From assembly GCA_019925095.2 (NCBI GenBank), contig CM034407.1, positions 6,632,210 to 6,696,209 of the forward strand: a DNA stretch of 64,000 nucleotides, given 5' to 3'. Shown piece by piece: positions 11,143 through 22,912 of this stretch. Every line of letters starts with the position of its first letter. The stretch's first letter is position 1. The notes beneath the pieces are model-generated. The model was not told the DNA's origin, did no database searches, and saw only the letters and a list, made by a program, of their open reading frames with translations. The translations under genes and the position numbers were made by a program. The stretch comes from Dendrolimus kikuchii. Lineage: Eukaryota > Arthropoda > Insecta > Lepidoptera > Lasiocampidae.

Positions 11143-11342
11143 CATACATACATACATAACTTCACGCCAGTTCCCTTGCGGGGTAGGCACGAACAACAAA
11201 GTGCCATTTAGGCTTATTTTTACACACCTCACTTGCCTCTTTGATATTCATAACTCTTGTCATGCAAGCTCGTCTGTTCTTAAGGCTCCTGACATCACCT
11301 TCCGCTAGTACACGATCAATTTGATCATGGAAGGTGTGTCGT
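11143..11342 (-). mobile_element. RTE-like tail, copy b: longest open frame of the family
   Basis: In minus sense a frame is open for 59 codons from 11341 to a TGA at 11162-11164. It reads 'RHTFHDQIDRVLAEGDVRS', then 'RRACMTRVMN', then 'KEASEVCKNKPKW' and 'AYPARELA'. It is followed directly by the (TATG)n tail, with no 3' UTR to speak of, as in RTE-type elements. No ATG opens it because the copy is 5'-truncated. The flanks ('cttaataaat' and 'aaaattaaat') give no convincing duplication. Confidence 0.85.
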
Positions 11343-11527
11343 AAAAAATTAAATATTAGTATTTACATAAATCATACCTTAAAATGAATTAAATACTGGC
11401 GTGACCAATAGGCTGGCTTGCACCTAGGGCAGCGAATCGGCGTTGCCATCCAACGCGGAAATGTGGCCATCATTTTGGGCACGCTCCCCGCCGACAGATT
11501 TGGAGTCAATTTTTTACTTATAGATTT

Positions 11528-11812
11528 ATGTTATTTTGTAAGTATAGGTTTATTTATAGTATTTTTTATAAAAATACTAACAATAAACTATATGTAAAAA
11601 GTATCCTATGTTCATTCTCGGCATCGAAAATATATATATACTGAGTTTCAGCCAAATCGGTCCAGTAGTTTTTACGTGAAAACGGAACAGACAGACAGAC
11701 AGACAGACAGAGTTACTTTCGCATTTATAATATTAATAGGGATGTTATTTTGTAAGTATAGATTTATTTATAGTATTTTTTATAAAAATATTAACAATAA
11801 ACTATATGTACA
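11528..11812 (+). repeat. Direct repeat of ~71 bp, 214 bp apart, bracketing a repeat fragment
   Basis: The segment 11528-11598 ('atgttattttgtaagtatag' onward) recurs at 11742-11812 with only about three differences. Between them lies a minus-strand fragment with 'ggtccagtagtttttacgtg' and a (GACA)n tract at 11689-11711, the kind of sequence found in Helitron-like repeats. It could be a local tandem duplication or two adjacent copies of one repeat. Confidence 0.7.
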
Positions 11813-11959
11813 AATTCAAATTTATTTAGAAAATCCAGTGCCAGAACATTGTTTGTTCGGAACGTTCCCTAAAATATTGACCTCCCTCTTTGAATGGCAA
11901 GGGAACGATCGGCAACAATCAGAACCATATTCTCTATTTTTACTTTTACCTTATAGTCC

Positions 11960-12135
11960 TCAATAGGTAGGACAGCTGCCTTTTCAAATGACCTGGGTTC
12001 GAGTCCTGGCTGATATAAAACAGAGAAAAAACAAATATTCATAGACAACGTTAACACTAACTTTTATATGGATAACCACTTTCCACCAGGTGGGTGGGCC
12101 ATCAGCCTGTATGTTGTGTTCAAAATGTAAAAAAT
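11960..12135 (+). mobile_element. tRNA-headed SINE with LINE-type tail
   Basis: The head reads 'caataggtaggacagctgcc' and carries a B-box-like 'ggttcgagtcc' near 11995, as in tRNA-derived Pol III promoters. The 3' part contains 'ccaccaggtgggtgggccat' and 'cagcctgtatg', the tail motif also found in the elements at 27.7-28.2, 34.3, 42.1, 52.0, 55.2 and 59.4 kb. A short A-rich run follows near 12128. Confidence 0.6.
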
Positions 12136-12667
12136 GGAAATTCAAAGCTAAAAAACATGATTTCAAGCTGCCGGTCATATATAAAAACCACTCTTATTTT
12201 ACATAAACACACTTATGTAAGTTTACAAACAGTTTGACCCCAAATTGTCATAAGCTTGGACTACTTCAAAAGCCAGCCATATAAACAAACAAGCTTATTA
12301 GATATTGTCAATCATGTTTTGGTTGTATTTCGGCAGTTTGCAATTCAACATTTTAATAATTTTAATTTACAAAACCAGGTGATTTTATCGGCCGATTAAG
12401 GTAATTGCCGGAAATCCATATAATTACTAATTAGATATACGACACATTTAGCAATAATAATAACCATTTGTATAAAATATCGATTACTAAAATACCTTAA
12501 ATAATTATCATAATTTAAAGCTTTTTTTAAATAGATATAGTTTCTTGCAAAAATGTTGTTAAATTCAAATTTTGTGCAGTAAATATAATAATAGTAATAT
12601 ACGTACCAAATATTAGTATTATCTTATTCCAATTGTGTGTTCCATATTAATTCCTGTTCGTTAACTT
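12136..12667. other. Spacer, nothing recognised
   Basis: Very AT-rich (12440-12640 especially). No structure was found. Confidence 0.4.
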
Positions 12668-12979
12668 ATGACACACGTGGTAGCGTAATGGCTAGCGCAC
12701 GCGTCCCAAACTCAAAAGACGCGGGTTCGATCCTGGCCGGAACGCATGCGCCACTTAGTCAATTTTCTGACCTAATGTGCATATTGTTACAATTACCACC
12801 TGCTAACAACGGGAAAGGAAACCATCGTGATGCAACCTGCACATCGAGATAACCTATGTGTCAAACCTGCCAAGCCGCCTTGGACAAGCGTGGCGGGTAT
12901 ACTGTCCGTTTCCCCTATAACGGGAGGCCTGAGCCCAGCAGTGGGACGTTTATGGGTTGTTATTATTAAAAAAAAAAAA
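12668..12979 (+). mobile_element. tRNA-derived SINE, well-preserved copy
   Basis: The head has an A-box-like 'gtggtagcgtaatgg' (12677-12691) and an exact B box 'ggttcgatcc' (12724-12733). The body includes 'catcgtgatgcaacctgcac' and 'aagcgtggcgggtatactgt'. The end is 'tgggttgttattatta' followed by 13 A. The copy at 55315-55607 is close over the whole length. I reject a functional tRNA because the body is fused downstream and the acceptor stem is not complete. Confidence 0.85.
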
Positions 12980-13004
12980 CTGTGCAAAAGTATTTTGTGT
13001 AACG

Positions 13005-13167
13005 CATCTACTTACATACATAACTTCTAGCCAGTTCCCTTGCGGGGTAGGCACGAACAACAGAGCGCCATTTAGGCTTATTCCTACACACCTCATTTGC
13101 TTCTTTAACATTCATAACTCTTGTCATGCACGCTCGTCTGTTCTTAAGGCTCCTGACATCTACTTAC
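13005..13167 (-). mobile_element. RTE-like tail, copy c, with 11-bp TSD
   Basis: The sequence 'catctacttac' at 13005-13015 and 13157-13167 brackets a minus-strand copy truncated at the 'gatgtcagg' position. It lies only about 25 bp beyond the poly-A of the SINE. In sense, an extra A in the 'ctagaagttatg' region removes the family's usual TGA position. Confidence 0.9.
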
Positions 13168-13979
13168 TACAAATAATTCTTATGTTTTTTTAATACAACA
13201 TGTTAGATGCTAACAAGAAACCACTTACATAAGCGTCGAAGTGTACCACATTACACGACAAACGTAACAAACAGTGGAAATGCCGTTACTCGAGGCCGTA
13301 AAAGCAATCGTAACGGTAACGCGCTAGGATCTACGGTTGAAGTCGGAAAATTGACCGATTTGATAGAAACTCCTTTGTTCAATACAATTGTAGTTTACGC
13401 CTGTTACACAAAGAGACTTTGAGAAGCTTAGATTCTAAAGTTGTGACGCCTAGAAACTTATTGTTTGGAATCGGACCTCTGTTTGTACCGTAACATTTTA
13501 TAGTTTGACATTTGTAAATTGTTGTTGGATTCGAAATTAAGAAATGTAAAATAAAACACGTATTTTTTTGTCTTCATAAATTATATCTTAAGAATAATAA
13601 TTAAAGCTTCGAAAGGTATTCTTAATTGGATTTTATAAAAATAGAATTACTAAAATAACAATCGTCTAGTAAACCACGCCCACTACTAACATTATGATAC
13701 TTTATATTGTTTCTTAGTGTCGATTTTTCAATCAACAGATAAAAGTTATTTATAAGAATAAAATGCAACATGGGAAAATAAAATGACAGTTGCATGAATT
13801 CATTCATTTTTTAATCTAGTCAGGTTATAATTTATTTGACTGATCTTAATGATCTTATTTGACTTTTATCTGATGATTGAAATAATATGCATATATATTG
13901 GACTGTATTGTCTATGAATAAATAACTTATTATGTATAATATTATAAAATTCTGAAAAAAATAAACAACGGGATAAGTC
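13168..13979. other. Spacer with an unassigned 71-codon ORF
   Basis: The plus ORF at 13207-13422 is basic and rich in N and T. It shows no family resemblance and starts just after the retrotransposon copy. I do not call it a gene. Confidence 0.35.
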
Positions 13980-14262
13980 TTTTTTTTTTTGAGGCGAGGG
14001 AAAATGCTTAACCGATTTACGCACAATCTGGGCCGTTACTAGGGGAACGACACGCGTCGGTCGGGTGCGATAACACTGCAGCAATAATATTCTCTTGGCA
14101 GTGCTCCGTCCGCGATCGACGTCACAGAATAGTGTGGAAGACTCCGAGCGTTGCTACACGAGCGAGCAACCCCAATACCCACTAAAAACCCCCTCCTCCC
14201 TGTCGACCCTGCGCTTTTGTTTGTGTTGGAAAGGCTGAGATTTAGAACGTAGTTACACCCAG
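13980..14262 (-). mobile_element. LINE 3' region with poly-A, minus strand
   Basis: The block is GC-rich, ending in sense with 'ttttccctcgcctc' and an A run (complement of 13980-13990). It includes 'gtgggtattggggttgctcg'. An 86-codon minus ORF (14039-14299) lies mostly inside it but has no recognised domain. It directly abuts the Helitron-like element at 14263, so the two may be nested. Confidence 0.55.
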
Positions 14263-14725
14263 TCGGACGGGAATAGACTATATCAACTACGGAGAACAAG
14301 ATATTTTTTTTAGATTTCTTGTCGGTTTGTCTGTTTGATCGGGATTCACGTAAAAACTACTGGGCCGATTTCGATGCGGTTTTCGCTGATCGACAGAAAA
14401 TACTTAGACTTAAAATGTGCGCTACTTTTTCTCCTGGGTATTCCGTAGGAATTTATCCGGAATAATTTTAAAAGGCTACATTAAAAGAAATCGAATTCAC
14501 GTGGTTTTTCACATAAAATGTGTGATATTTTTTTATCCCGAGATTCCCGCGGGGATCTTCCCGGAAGCGGTTTAAAGTTGTTTGGATGCATAAAAATTAT
14601 CTTATTCCGGCACAGTTTTCACTAAAACGATAGCTTACATTCTTTTCTTATGCTGCGGTTTTGTGTCCCGAGAATCCCGCGGTAATTTCAAGTTAAGCGT
14701 GTACGAAGTCGCGGGCATATCCTAG
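14263..14725 (+). mobile_element. Helitron-like element (type A)
   Basis: It enters at 'gggaatagactatatcaact' and contains 'tgggccgatttcgatgcggt', then the 'gattcccgcgggg' module. It ends 'gaagtcgcgggcatatcctag' minus one base, with CTAG at 14722-14725 before a T. The 5' end with 'tctaaacatg' is missing. Confidence 0.65.
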
Positions 14726-15037
14726 TTATAGATATAAGATAATTGTAACGCATATACGGGTATTGTCGATAAATCTGAGTTACAAGTTTTGCAGAAAGTA
14801 CAAATTTTGTTTACTTCTAAAGGTGGTTACCATATTTTCGCTGTTATTTCAACTGGCATTTGTTGAAACACATTATGATTGCTGCGTAAAGTTGTTTACG
14901 ACTAAAATCCGGTTTTGGTTATTTTTAAAAACACCATACTATCCGTTGGTTTTGATGAAAGATATGGCTCGAGTTCCTAACAAGCTGTGCCCGTGACATC
15001 GTTCGCGCGCGATTACAAATTATACGGCCTCTGTATT
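14726..15037. other. Spacer, nothing recognised
   Basis: A 77-codon plus ORF (14763-14996) is hydrophobic and T-rich. I see no domain. Confidence 0.35.
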
Positions 15038-15170
15038 TTATAGCCGGTTCCTATATCTTCATCATCATTCTATTCACTTGCCTTACCATGGGTACAAATT
15101 TGACATTACCTATTTCTTCGGAGCTTATGTCAAATTTTAACCGCTCCGTAGATATAGCAACCGGCCATTA
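15038..15170. mobile_element. PIF/Harbinger-type MITE with TTA target duplication
   Basis: The element at 15041-15167 starts 'tagccggttcctatatctt' and ends 'gatatagcaaccggcca'. TTA lies at 15038-15040 and 15168-15170. Compared with 8030-8165 the duplication is TTA rather than TAA, consistent with a TWA target preference. Confidence 0.8.
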
Positions 15171-16065
15171 GTTATTTACGCATTTGCCCTGCTTGGAACT
15201 CATGGACCAGTGTTCGATTCCTGTAATTTTCACAAATAAACTTTCGGTTATTTATTATCTGATTGTTTAGGATCGCTTTCAGAGTAATTTTCAATTGTAT
15301 ATTGCCTATAATACACTTAGCTTTAGGATACACAACGCATTTGTTTGTCAACCGCTTTTTTTTATTTAAGTTCGTGTTTCAATTTAGTTGCTATAATTTT
15401 CGTTGAGCCCTTTAGAAATCAATTCGAGTCAAACTTTCAGATAAACTCACAGGCGAAACATCTTAAAACATGCCTATAAATCCTAGTTTTTTCGTAAATA
15501 TTTTGAAATTAAAGAGCTTACCTAGATTTTACTGAAAAATTTATATTATTAGTAAAAATACACTTTCACCTTTTTAAATAAAATAATTTACTATACAGTC
15601 ATTTCTATGACGGTCTCAGTGTTTGAATAGGCTGAGGCCTTTACAGGCCTAGCTCACTAGAATGCCCAGATACGATTCCAGGCATGGTAAATTTCGTATA
15701 CGAACTCGTTATTTACTATGTTCCGAGTGTAGATCGGCACCAGGTCTGTTGTATAATACCTATAACATAGCGATATATAATTTGTTTCTGTATACTTATT
15801 AATTAATAAGTTTGTTACAATGAATAAATTCGAAAGTAAATTTCTTTGTTCCTTCTTCACAGCGTTGAAAGTGAATTGATTATCAAGAAATTTCACGTGT
15901 ATATATCGATAACGGATTTAAAAATATGATAATTTTTATCCTGGTAAATGTAATAATTTCTTTGGGGAGGTGATTCAATATCTACGCGAACGAAACTGTG
16001 TATAAAACTCTAATACATTAATAATTTTTAGTGAAAATAAAACGACTCATTAACTTTCGGGTGAT
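15171..16065. other. Spacer, nothing assigned
   Basis: A tRNA-like phrase 'gtgttcgattcctg' near 15211 may be the remains of an old SINE head, but no A box or tail supports it. Confidence 0.35.
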
Positions 16066-16235
16066 TGGAGTGCTGTATCCTACCTCGGACAACGGATCAG
16101 TATGGCATCCCAGCGAGGCAACGTAGCTTGCCTTCTAGGAACCTTAGCCATTGCCTTCGATGACCTTACCGTATTCTACTTACAGTCTTAAAGGATTATA
16201 GGTCGAATACAATATAAGTTAAGTTTCCTTAATTG
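16066..16235 (+). pseudogene. Non-LTR RT C-terminus of the YLGQRISMA family
   Basis: From 16078 the frame reads 'SYLGQRISMASQRGN', then 'LLGTL' and 'DDLTVFYLQS' before a TAA at 16189-16191. The stretch after it ('gaatacaatataa') matches the 3' flank of the copies at 39.8 and 59.5 kb. The 'QRISMA.QRGN..SLLGT' pattern is known at the end of some insect and invertebrate retroelement polymerases. Only 37 codons remain. Confidence 0.75.
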
Positions 16236-17447
16236 TTCTAGTTTATAATTTAATATAATTCAATTTAAAAAACCACGACCCAAAGAGCAGGCGCGCTTTA
16301 AAATGTGATAGTCGATTTTTGTACAAAAAAATGTCAGAAAAAATTCTTTATGTAATTCATTACATTTGTATTTTCAGTAAAAATATAATATTAATATTGA
16401 CTAAAACCTAACTCGTTACCCAGTCATTGCAGTCTGTTTTCTATGATACAATAGATGGTAATTCACGAGAGGTGAAAATGACATATTTAGGCACGAGATG
16501 GTTTGGCGCACGAGCGTAGCGAGGGCTCTAATAATTCGATTGCCTAAATAGGCCTTTAACCCGAGGTTAACACTCTGCTTTTCCATTCGAATAGGAGTAA
16601 AGTAAATAATAACTGATTAGTTAAACAAACAACTACTTCTCTAATAAAATTAGGCGTTAAAACCATATCTAAATTTGAATAAACATCACCACGTACGTCA
16701 CATATGCAACGTCAAGGTTTTTTTCTGTGGCATTCTACAAGCCAGTATTTTTTAAGTCACTGATGATAGTAAATATTTCGCTCAAATTTATGTAAATTAA
16801 ATAATAATTTGGTAAAAAGTAATTTATAAGTATAAAATGATGTAACAAAATTGTCGATATATTTTATAACAATTTGCGCTGCAATTTATAATAGAGGCTG
16901 TAAAAAAGTTGAGATATGAGTCGCATGTATTTATTATCTACGGTTCATAAAATTTTCTAAACTTTTTGACAGCAGGGAGAATCGTTTCCCAGGAATGAAA
17001 GTGCTGTTTTTATCCCTGTGATTAGGCAACTCCAAGCGTACTTTCAGTATATGAGAAATGGAAAAGTACTTCTCAAAACAATTTTAGATAAAAAATTAAA
17101 TTAAAAATAATTTTTCATAAAAACATGAAAATAACATTACAATGAACCCTATCACGAAGTCATTGTACTCGAAACTAAAAAGAAATATAAAATAGCCACT
17201 AAAGCCTCCAAACGCTAGATTCGCGAGGTCTTTCCGCATCCTCGTATTGCGGCGCTTGCGCATCGAGTTTGTTGACCCGACGCCGTCGTGTTACTGAACG
17301 TAGGACAACAACACACGCACAAATATATTTGTTATATATATACTTATACATGTGTAGAATAGTTAGAAAGATTAACTATCAATCGAATTGTTTTATTTGA
17401 TAATTTTGTTATACCAGTAACAAAGTTATCATATAATATATATATAT
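16236..17447. other. Spacer with a CpG-rich patch
   Basis: A short CpG-rich stretch lies at 17215-17310 ('gtattgcggcgcttgcgcat'). Near 16495-16530 is 'gcacgagcgtagcgagggct', a phrase often seen at the ends of insect repeats. No ORFs of note. Confidence 0.35.
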
Positions 17448-17607
17448 TAACAATTTACTTAAGAACAGACGAGCGTGCATGACAAGAGTTATGAATGTCA
17501 AAGAAGCAAGTGAGGTGTGTAAGAATAAGCCTAAATGGCGCTCTGTTGTTCGTGCCTACCCCGCAAGGCAACTGGCGTAAAGTTATGTATGTATGTAACA
17601 ATTTACT
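17448..17607 (+). mobile_element. RTE-like tail, copy d, with 12-bp TSD
   Basis: The sequence 'taacaatttact' at 17448-17459 and 17596-17607 flanks an insert truncated just before 'KNRRACMTRVMN'. The C-terminus is intact, except for a substitution giving 'aaggcaactggcgtaa' (stop TAA). Confidence 0.9.
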
Positions 17608-18791
17608 ATTACATATTTGAGCCTGTATACAGAGCTTACCAAGTACCTGAGGGATTGATCATACGATCAGAGAGCTTAGTGCCTATCTAGGACAATGTAT
17701 CAATATGCGACCCAACAAGTCAATTTTCAAATTTTAATTCAAGTCAAAAATCTCAACTTTCTGTTCTTAAGTTATAGTCTCAATATATTTATAGTCCCGT
17801 GAGACCATTCAGCTTTTCAACCTTACTGCTAGGTAGCACTAGCAATACTAATATTAGTAAATTCTATACTAGAGACATTTGAATGCGAGTATGCCGCGGG
17901 TCAAACCCTAGTAAGTAGCCCTATTTAACTTACATAAAAACTGAATTTTAAATTTGTTGTACGAGCATTTTTTTACAAATTACAGCCTGTTGAAACCTTA
18001 CCCCAAAATTTGTATTTTTGTTTTGGTTCCTTAATTTTTGTGTTAAAATTGGTCCAGCCTTTTCAGAGATTAGCCGTAACAAACAGACAGACGGACAAAA
18101 ATATTGAAAATTTATTATGATATACTTTCAAATGCATTTAGTAAAAAGCTGTTATTTTGACATTACAAACGGACACTTACATTTTATTTATTATATATAT
18201 AATAAACCTTTCTTGAAAAATTATCTAACTAATGGTGAAAACCGTTTAAAAATACGTTGCGTGGTTTAGGAGTTAGCGAATATACAGACAGACGCGAAAA
18301 GCGACTTTGTTTTATACTATGTAAAGATTATTCTATCGACATTGTAAATCCTGAAAATATACTGTTTAGGAAAATTGCTATTTTTGTAAATGTTTTGATA
18401 CTACACAAAAAATTTGTAATCACACAAGCATATCTTTGGCATGTAAAATTGTTATTTATTTTCCTAAAATATCAATAAATATATACAAGTTTAAAATCAC
18501 CTACATTACCTTTCGTCGTCCAAGAAAAATAACAAACTGTTATATTACTGTATTAGATTATTTTATTCTTTCCCTTTCAAACAAAAGTAAGGGATAGAAA
18601 TATTATGAAGAGAAAGTTAGAAAGTCATAAAGCAACGTGCTCTAAGAACAGTAGGTCAAACGAAACAAATGGTAAAAATATGCGTTGTTTAAAATCATGT
18701 CAGCAATGTTATGAAAAAGAACAATGCACTTATGTTTGTAGAGAACCAAAAATATGCGTAAAGGTTGATATTATCTATAATATTCAAATTT
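17608..18791. other. Spacer containing decayed Helitron-like fragments
   Basis: At 18040-18110 the phrase 'ggtccagccttttcagagat' is followed by a CAGACAGAC tract. At 18200-18310 'ccttgaaaaattatctaact'-like sequence is followed by 'acagacagacgcgaaaagcg' minus a base. Both resemble internal parts of the Helitron-like repeats here. ORFs of 73 and 63 codons (18257, 18605) are not recognised. Confidence 0.4.
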
Positions 18792-19165
18792 TCTAAACAT
18801 GCCGTGTCTGTACATTGAGTCTATTTAAAAAACACAACTGGAATAGACTATATAAAAATTATGTAAAATACGATGCAAAAATTTGTTTAGATTTCCTGTC
18901 TATTTGTTCCCGATTCACGTAAAAACTACTGGGCCGATTTCGATACGGTTTTCGCTGATCGATAGCAAATTCTTTGATTTAAAATCTGCGTTAATTTTTA
19001 TTTTGGGAATAATTTAAAAAGGATACGTTTAAAAAAAATCGAGTTCCAATGTCATTTTTTCTCTATCTATAGCAAATTTTATGTAATAAAATGCGTGTTT
19101 TTGTATCCCGGGAATCCCGCGGGAATTTCAAGTCAAGCGTGGACGAAGTCGCGGGCATATACTCG
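18792..19165 (+). mobile_element. Helitron-like element (type A)
   Basis: It starts 'tctaaacatgccgtgtctgt' and ends 'gcgggcatatactcg' before T. CTCG at 19162-19165 stands where CTAG is expected, a one-base change. The interior is shorter than in the 7239 copy. Confidence 0.65.
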
Positions 19166-19319
19166 TTCAAATAATAATAAAATAGTATGTAGTAGGTATT
19201 CTTAATAAAATAACTCTGACAAGTTTTACTTGTGGCTGGCTCCATACGCATATGGCTTCAAATCTTCTATTTCTGAGATTGAAATTATTATTATGATTAT
19301 TATAAAAGATCCCTAGATA

Positions 19320-19446
19320 GATATATAGAGGGTCTTTACTCTTACTCTTTATTATACAGCAATACAAAAATAAACCCACAGAATTAAAGACATCTAACTT
19401 TGCACAATGGGCGGTCTTATCGCAAAAAAGCGATCTCTTCCACCCA
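19320..19446 (-). mobile_element. 3' tail fragment of the Jockey/CR1-like LINE
   Basis: In minus sense, 'ggaagagatcgctttttt' leads to 'gcgataagaccgcccattgt'. This is the same 3' untranslated module as in the larger element at 60765-61577. Confidence 0.6.
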
Positions 19447-21480
19447 ACCACAGGAATGAATTTAGAGGATTAAGGCGGTGGTGTTATACGGAATATATAG
19501 TACGACTGCTTACATTTTAGTAATAAATCCATAAATGTTATATATACAGACATTTTATATACACTAAACTAAAGTACCTATAAACCTACCTATAAAAACC
19601 TACCTATAAGTACCTATAAATATTGTGTTTGTACACAAATTCTTACTTTTACATTTATTTACTAATACATGGACTGCGAATAAATTGAAACTTGTATTTT
19701 TAACTCATAAGTATAGTATCAAAACTTTTTAAGCTTATATTAGATAGACGTGTAAATTAAACCATATTCTTAAATGCTTAAGTGTCGAAATTAAACACAG
19801 CATTCGATCCATTGTAACGTCCTATGTTTATTTAAATAAGCTATTGATTAATTACTTTTAGGCCACGTACTAATTCAAAGTTTTGACTTATATAAAAATT
19901 ACATTAAATAATATATAATAGCAAGGAACAAGACTATATAACCATAACAGCCACAATATTAAATTGCAATAAAACACACCATTAAAATGTCAAGGAGACC
20001 TGTTCTTGAAGCAAGTCTTTTCTAGTATAAACAGTGTTTGTATGTATTGCAAATACACACATAGGGTGGAACGGGGATAGTTGCGCCATATTTCATTTGA
20101 ACGCTTATAGCTCCAAAACTATACGACAGATCGCTGTGTCGTATTTTGATAGATAGATAGATAGACCTGAAAATGAAAATCATGAAGGATGGTAAAAACG
20201 GTAAGCAACAAACAAACCTTAACAAAGTCAGTATATATTTATATGTGTCCCGTGGATAGTTGACTGAGATCAAATAAAATAAAAATGTTATTTTTTTAGA
20301 TATATTCTTTTTTATAATGTTTATTTGCTCTAGGAGATTAGTTTTCTGACGTGTATCTCGTAAATATTTTTTTAATTCATTCCCACGAAAACATGTGGTA
20401 AACATCATTACAATATGAAAATATGCATATATTTGTACAAGTACTTAACATCACAGTATAGGTGATCTAGTACATAAACAGAACTAAAAACATCGTTTAT
20501 TTAATGTCTTAATTCTAATAGTACCGGTTATAATCATTTGTGTTGATTTACCCCACTTTATATTATTTGTACTATACATTACACAGTCCAAAGCGTACGA
20601 GCCGGTAGCTCAAATTAACGGTACCAACATCGCCTTTCGCGAGCTCATTCTAAATTCAAATAACGATGCGCGTACGCACATTGTCAACAAACAAAACGCT
20701 TTGTTGTGATTGGCTATTTATTTTTCTTTTTTCAAATTGTTCGGTAGTTTTATTAGCGGTCTTGAACTCGAGTACTTATGTCATTTGTTGAATCATTTAA
20801 GAATGTAACGTTGCATTGTATTGTTGTAAAGCGGATCGAACTAGCATTGTCATATTGTAATCAATATTGTCAGTATAAAGTTGCATTATTAAATACGCAT
20901 TTGTATGAAAAGTAATTGTAGGTATTAAACCCAAATCTTAATAATATTTTTCTGTGACTATTATATAATCATACTTTTTTTATTTATGTTACGCGCCGTT
21001 TCTAATATAGGCTTATCGGCTTTATACAAAACCTGAACACTTCCCAGCCCGTTTTAAAATCCCTACTGTTTTCAAAAGAAATTAATTAAAGTACACATAT
21101 ATTAGACAATTTCTATTTTCTATTCCGCAATTATGCGTGTAAAGAACGCTTTACCGAAAATTCGATAGTAATGGTAATTTCGAACGCTGGTTACTACTGC
21201 ACTAGGGTTGACTCTTAAACAGATTTCAACAGGGAAGTTTTGACGGAAACTTGAAATCATATTTTTATGTGCAGGTTTATTTTCAAAAATTCAGTAGTTA
21301 TATTTAAACTAAATTCCACCGCAGAACATTTTTCTAAAATCATATTCAGTTAAAAATAGGTACTTTCTATACTATGTACGCCGCTTGGCAGTGTTACTGC
21401 TGTTATATGGCGAAGAAGTGACTAGAAATTCCCTAGCAACAAGTCTATATAAACATTCTTTTACTCCTTTTTTTATCCTC
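19447..21480. other. Spacer with a possible MITE fragment
   Basis: At 20063-20085 'agggtggaacggggatagtt' and at 20245 'tgtcccgtggatagttgac' look like related ends of a small element. A 128-codon minus ORF (20022-20408) runs through both and a (TAGA)n tract at 20149-20165, so it is not trusted. Confidence 0.35.
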
Positions 21481-22519
21481 TCTCCGGACGAACTTGATTG
21501 CCCGGGCTTTTAACTAGTTTTTGGTTCGGTTTTTGGTTCTTACCACTAATATCATTTTCTTATCTGCTAGGTCTATATCTCATCTTAATTCTACTGGTTA
21601 CATGTTTCTGGTTTACTCTTCTAAATCTTATTATTTATTTTATTTATCTGTGTATTCAACTCTTGTGTTTTGTTCTACTGGTTACATATTTCTACTATTT
21701 TACTTCATATTTGTCTGTCTTGTGTATGGGGGTCAGTAAAGACAATCGGCTAAGGCTAGAATGGGGGCTATGTGTATCTAGTCCTTGCCTGGTGCCTTTT
21801 ACTTAAAGATTATTCTTAAATTTAATTATATATAATTTAAACTAGTTATAAGAAGAGAACCGGCTATCTAGGTTATTTCCAATCTCAGTGTTAGTTTCAG
21901 TGTAGACAATCAAAAACTTTCGAAGTGCAAGACCTATCAAAGTTATAAATAATCATCAAGATCATATATATATTAAGTATGTAAACTTTTATTATGTCTA
22001 CGTTTAAATATTTATAATAATACATTAAATATAAAATGTGAGTGACCCTAATCATATCTTAAACGTAGGCGTGAGGTGGTTGAACTATAAAAATTTAAAC
22101 CAGCTGCTAATTTTGCCAGCGTAACAAACTTTCGAGCTATGATCACTATGCACTAGAATTTACTTGCATTTTAATTAACTATAGCTATTTAAATCGTCAC
22201 GCGTTGTAACAAAAAGCGGTAAATATCCTATCAGAATGACAAAGAAATAAACATAATTACATGTATGTACATATGTATATTTATATTAGACTAGGCCAAA
22301 AAAAAAATATTTTGAGAATTTGAATCCTTAATATTAAGATGTCTATCTATCATCGCAAATTTAGAATTTTTTACTGAGCGGGTTTTTGTTTCAGAAATTC
22401 CAAAGCATTGACTTAACGAAATTGACTCTTAGAAAATTTTTGAAGGAAATTGAATGCTCTACAAAAAAGGTCTAATTAATTTTTTTCGTCAGATGAACCG
22501 TTTCCTTACAATCATGCCT
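21481..22519. other. Low-complexity T-rich stretch and spacer
   Basis: The 102-codon plus ORF at 21498-21806 is an artefact of pyrimidine-rich DNA coding for F, L, Y and I. The phrase 'ttctactggttacat' occurs twice (near 21588 and 21672). Confidence 0.4.
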
Positions 22520-22912
22520 TAAACATTGGTATGTTCGGGATTCACGTAAAAAACACTGGACCAATTTTGATACGATTTTCGTTGATCGACAGTAAATTCT
22601 TTTATCTAAAATCTGCGCTACTTTTTATGCCGGGAATCCCGCGGGAATTTTTCTAGGAATGATTTAAAATGGCCAGATCACAAAAAAAAATCGAAATCCT
22701 CTGATTTTTTTACTGATCGATAGCAAATTGTCTCCAATAAAATGAGTGATATTTTTTATCCTGGGAATCGTGCGAGCATTTTCCCGGGAGTCTACTGTAG
22801 TTGTTCGGAGGCATAAAAATTAGCTTATTCCGACACAGTTTTCACTACAACGATAGCTTACATTATTTTTTAAATGCTGAGGTACATTGTGTCCCGGGAA
22901 TTTCAAGTCAAT
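22520..22912 (+). mobile_element. Helitron-like element (type A), both ends missing
   Basis: It opens mid-element at 'tgttcgggattcacgtaaaa' and stops at 'cccgggaatttcaagtcaa', where family members continue 'gcgtggacgaagtcgcggg'. Modules with 'cccgggaatcccgcggga'-like sequence are present. Confidence 0.6.

Noticed and set aside
11131..11355. Target duplication for copy b
   Set aside because: 'cttaataaat' and 'aaaattaaat' are similar only because both flanks are AT-rich.
12677..12740. tRNA gene
   Set aside because: A and B boxes are present, but the sequence continues into a SINE body with a second copy at 55.3 kb and no complete cloverleaf.
20022..20408. 128-codon minus ORF
   Set aside because: It crosses a (TAGA)n tract and repeat-like ends and shows no domain.
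21498..21806. 102-codon ORF with apparent membrane segments
   Set aside because: The stretch is low-complexity pyrimidine-rich DNA; F, L, Y and I runs arise from that composition.
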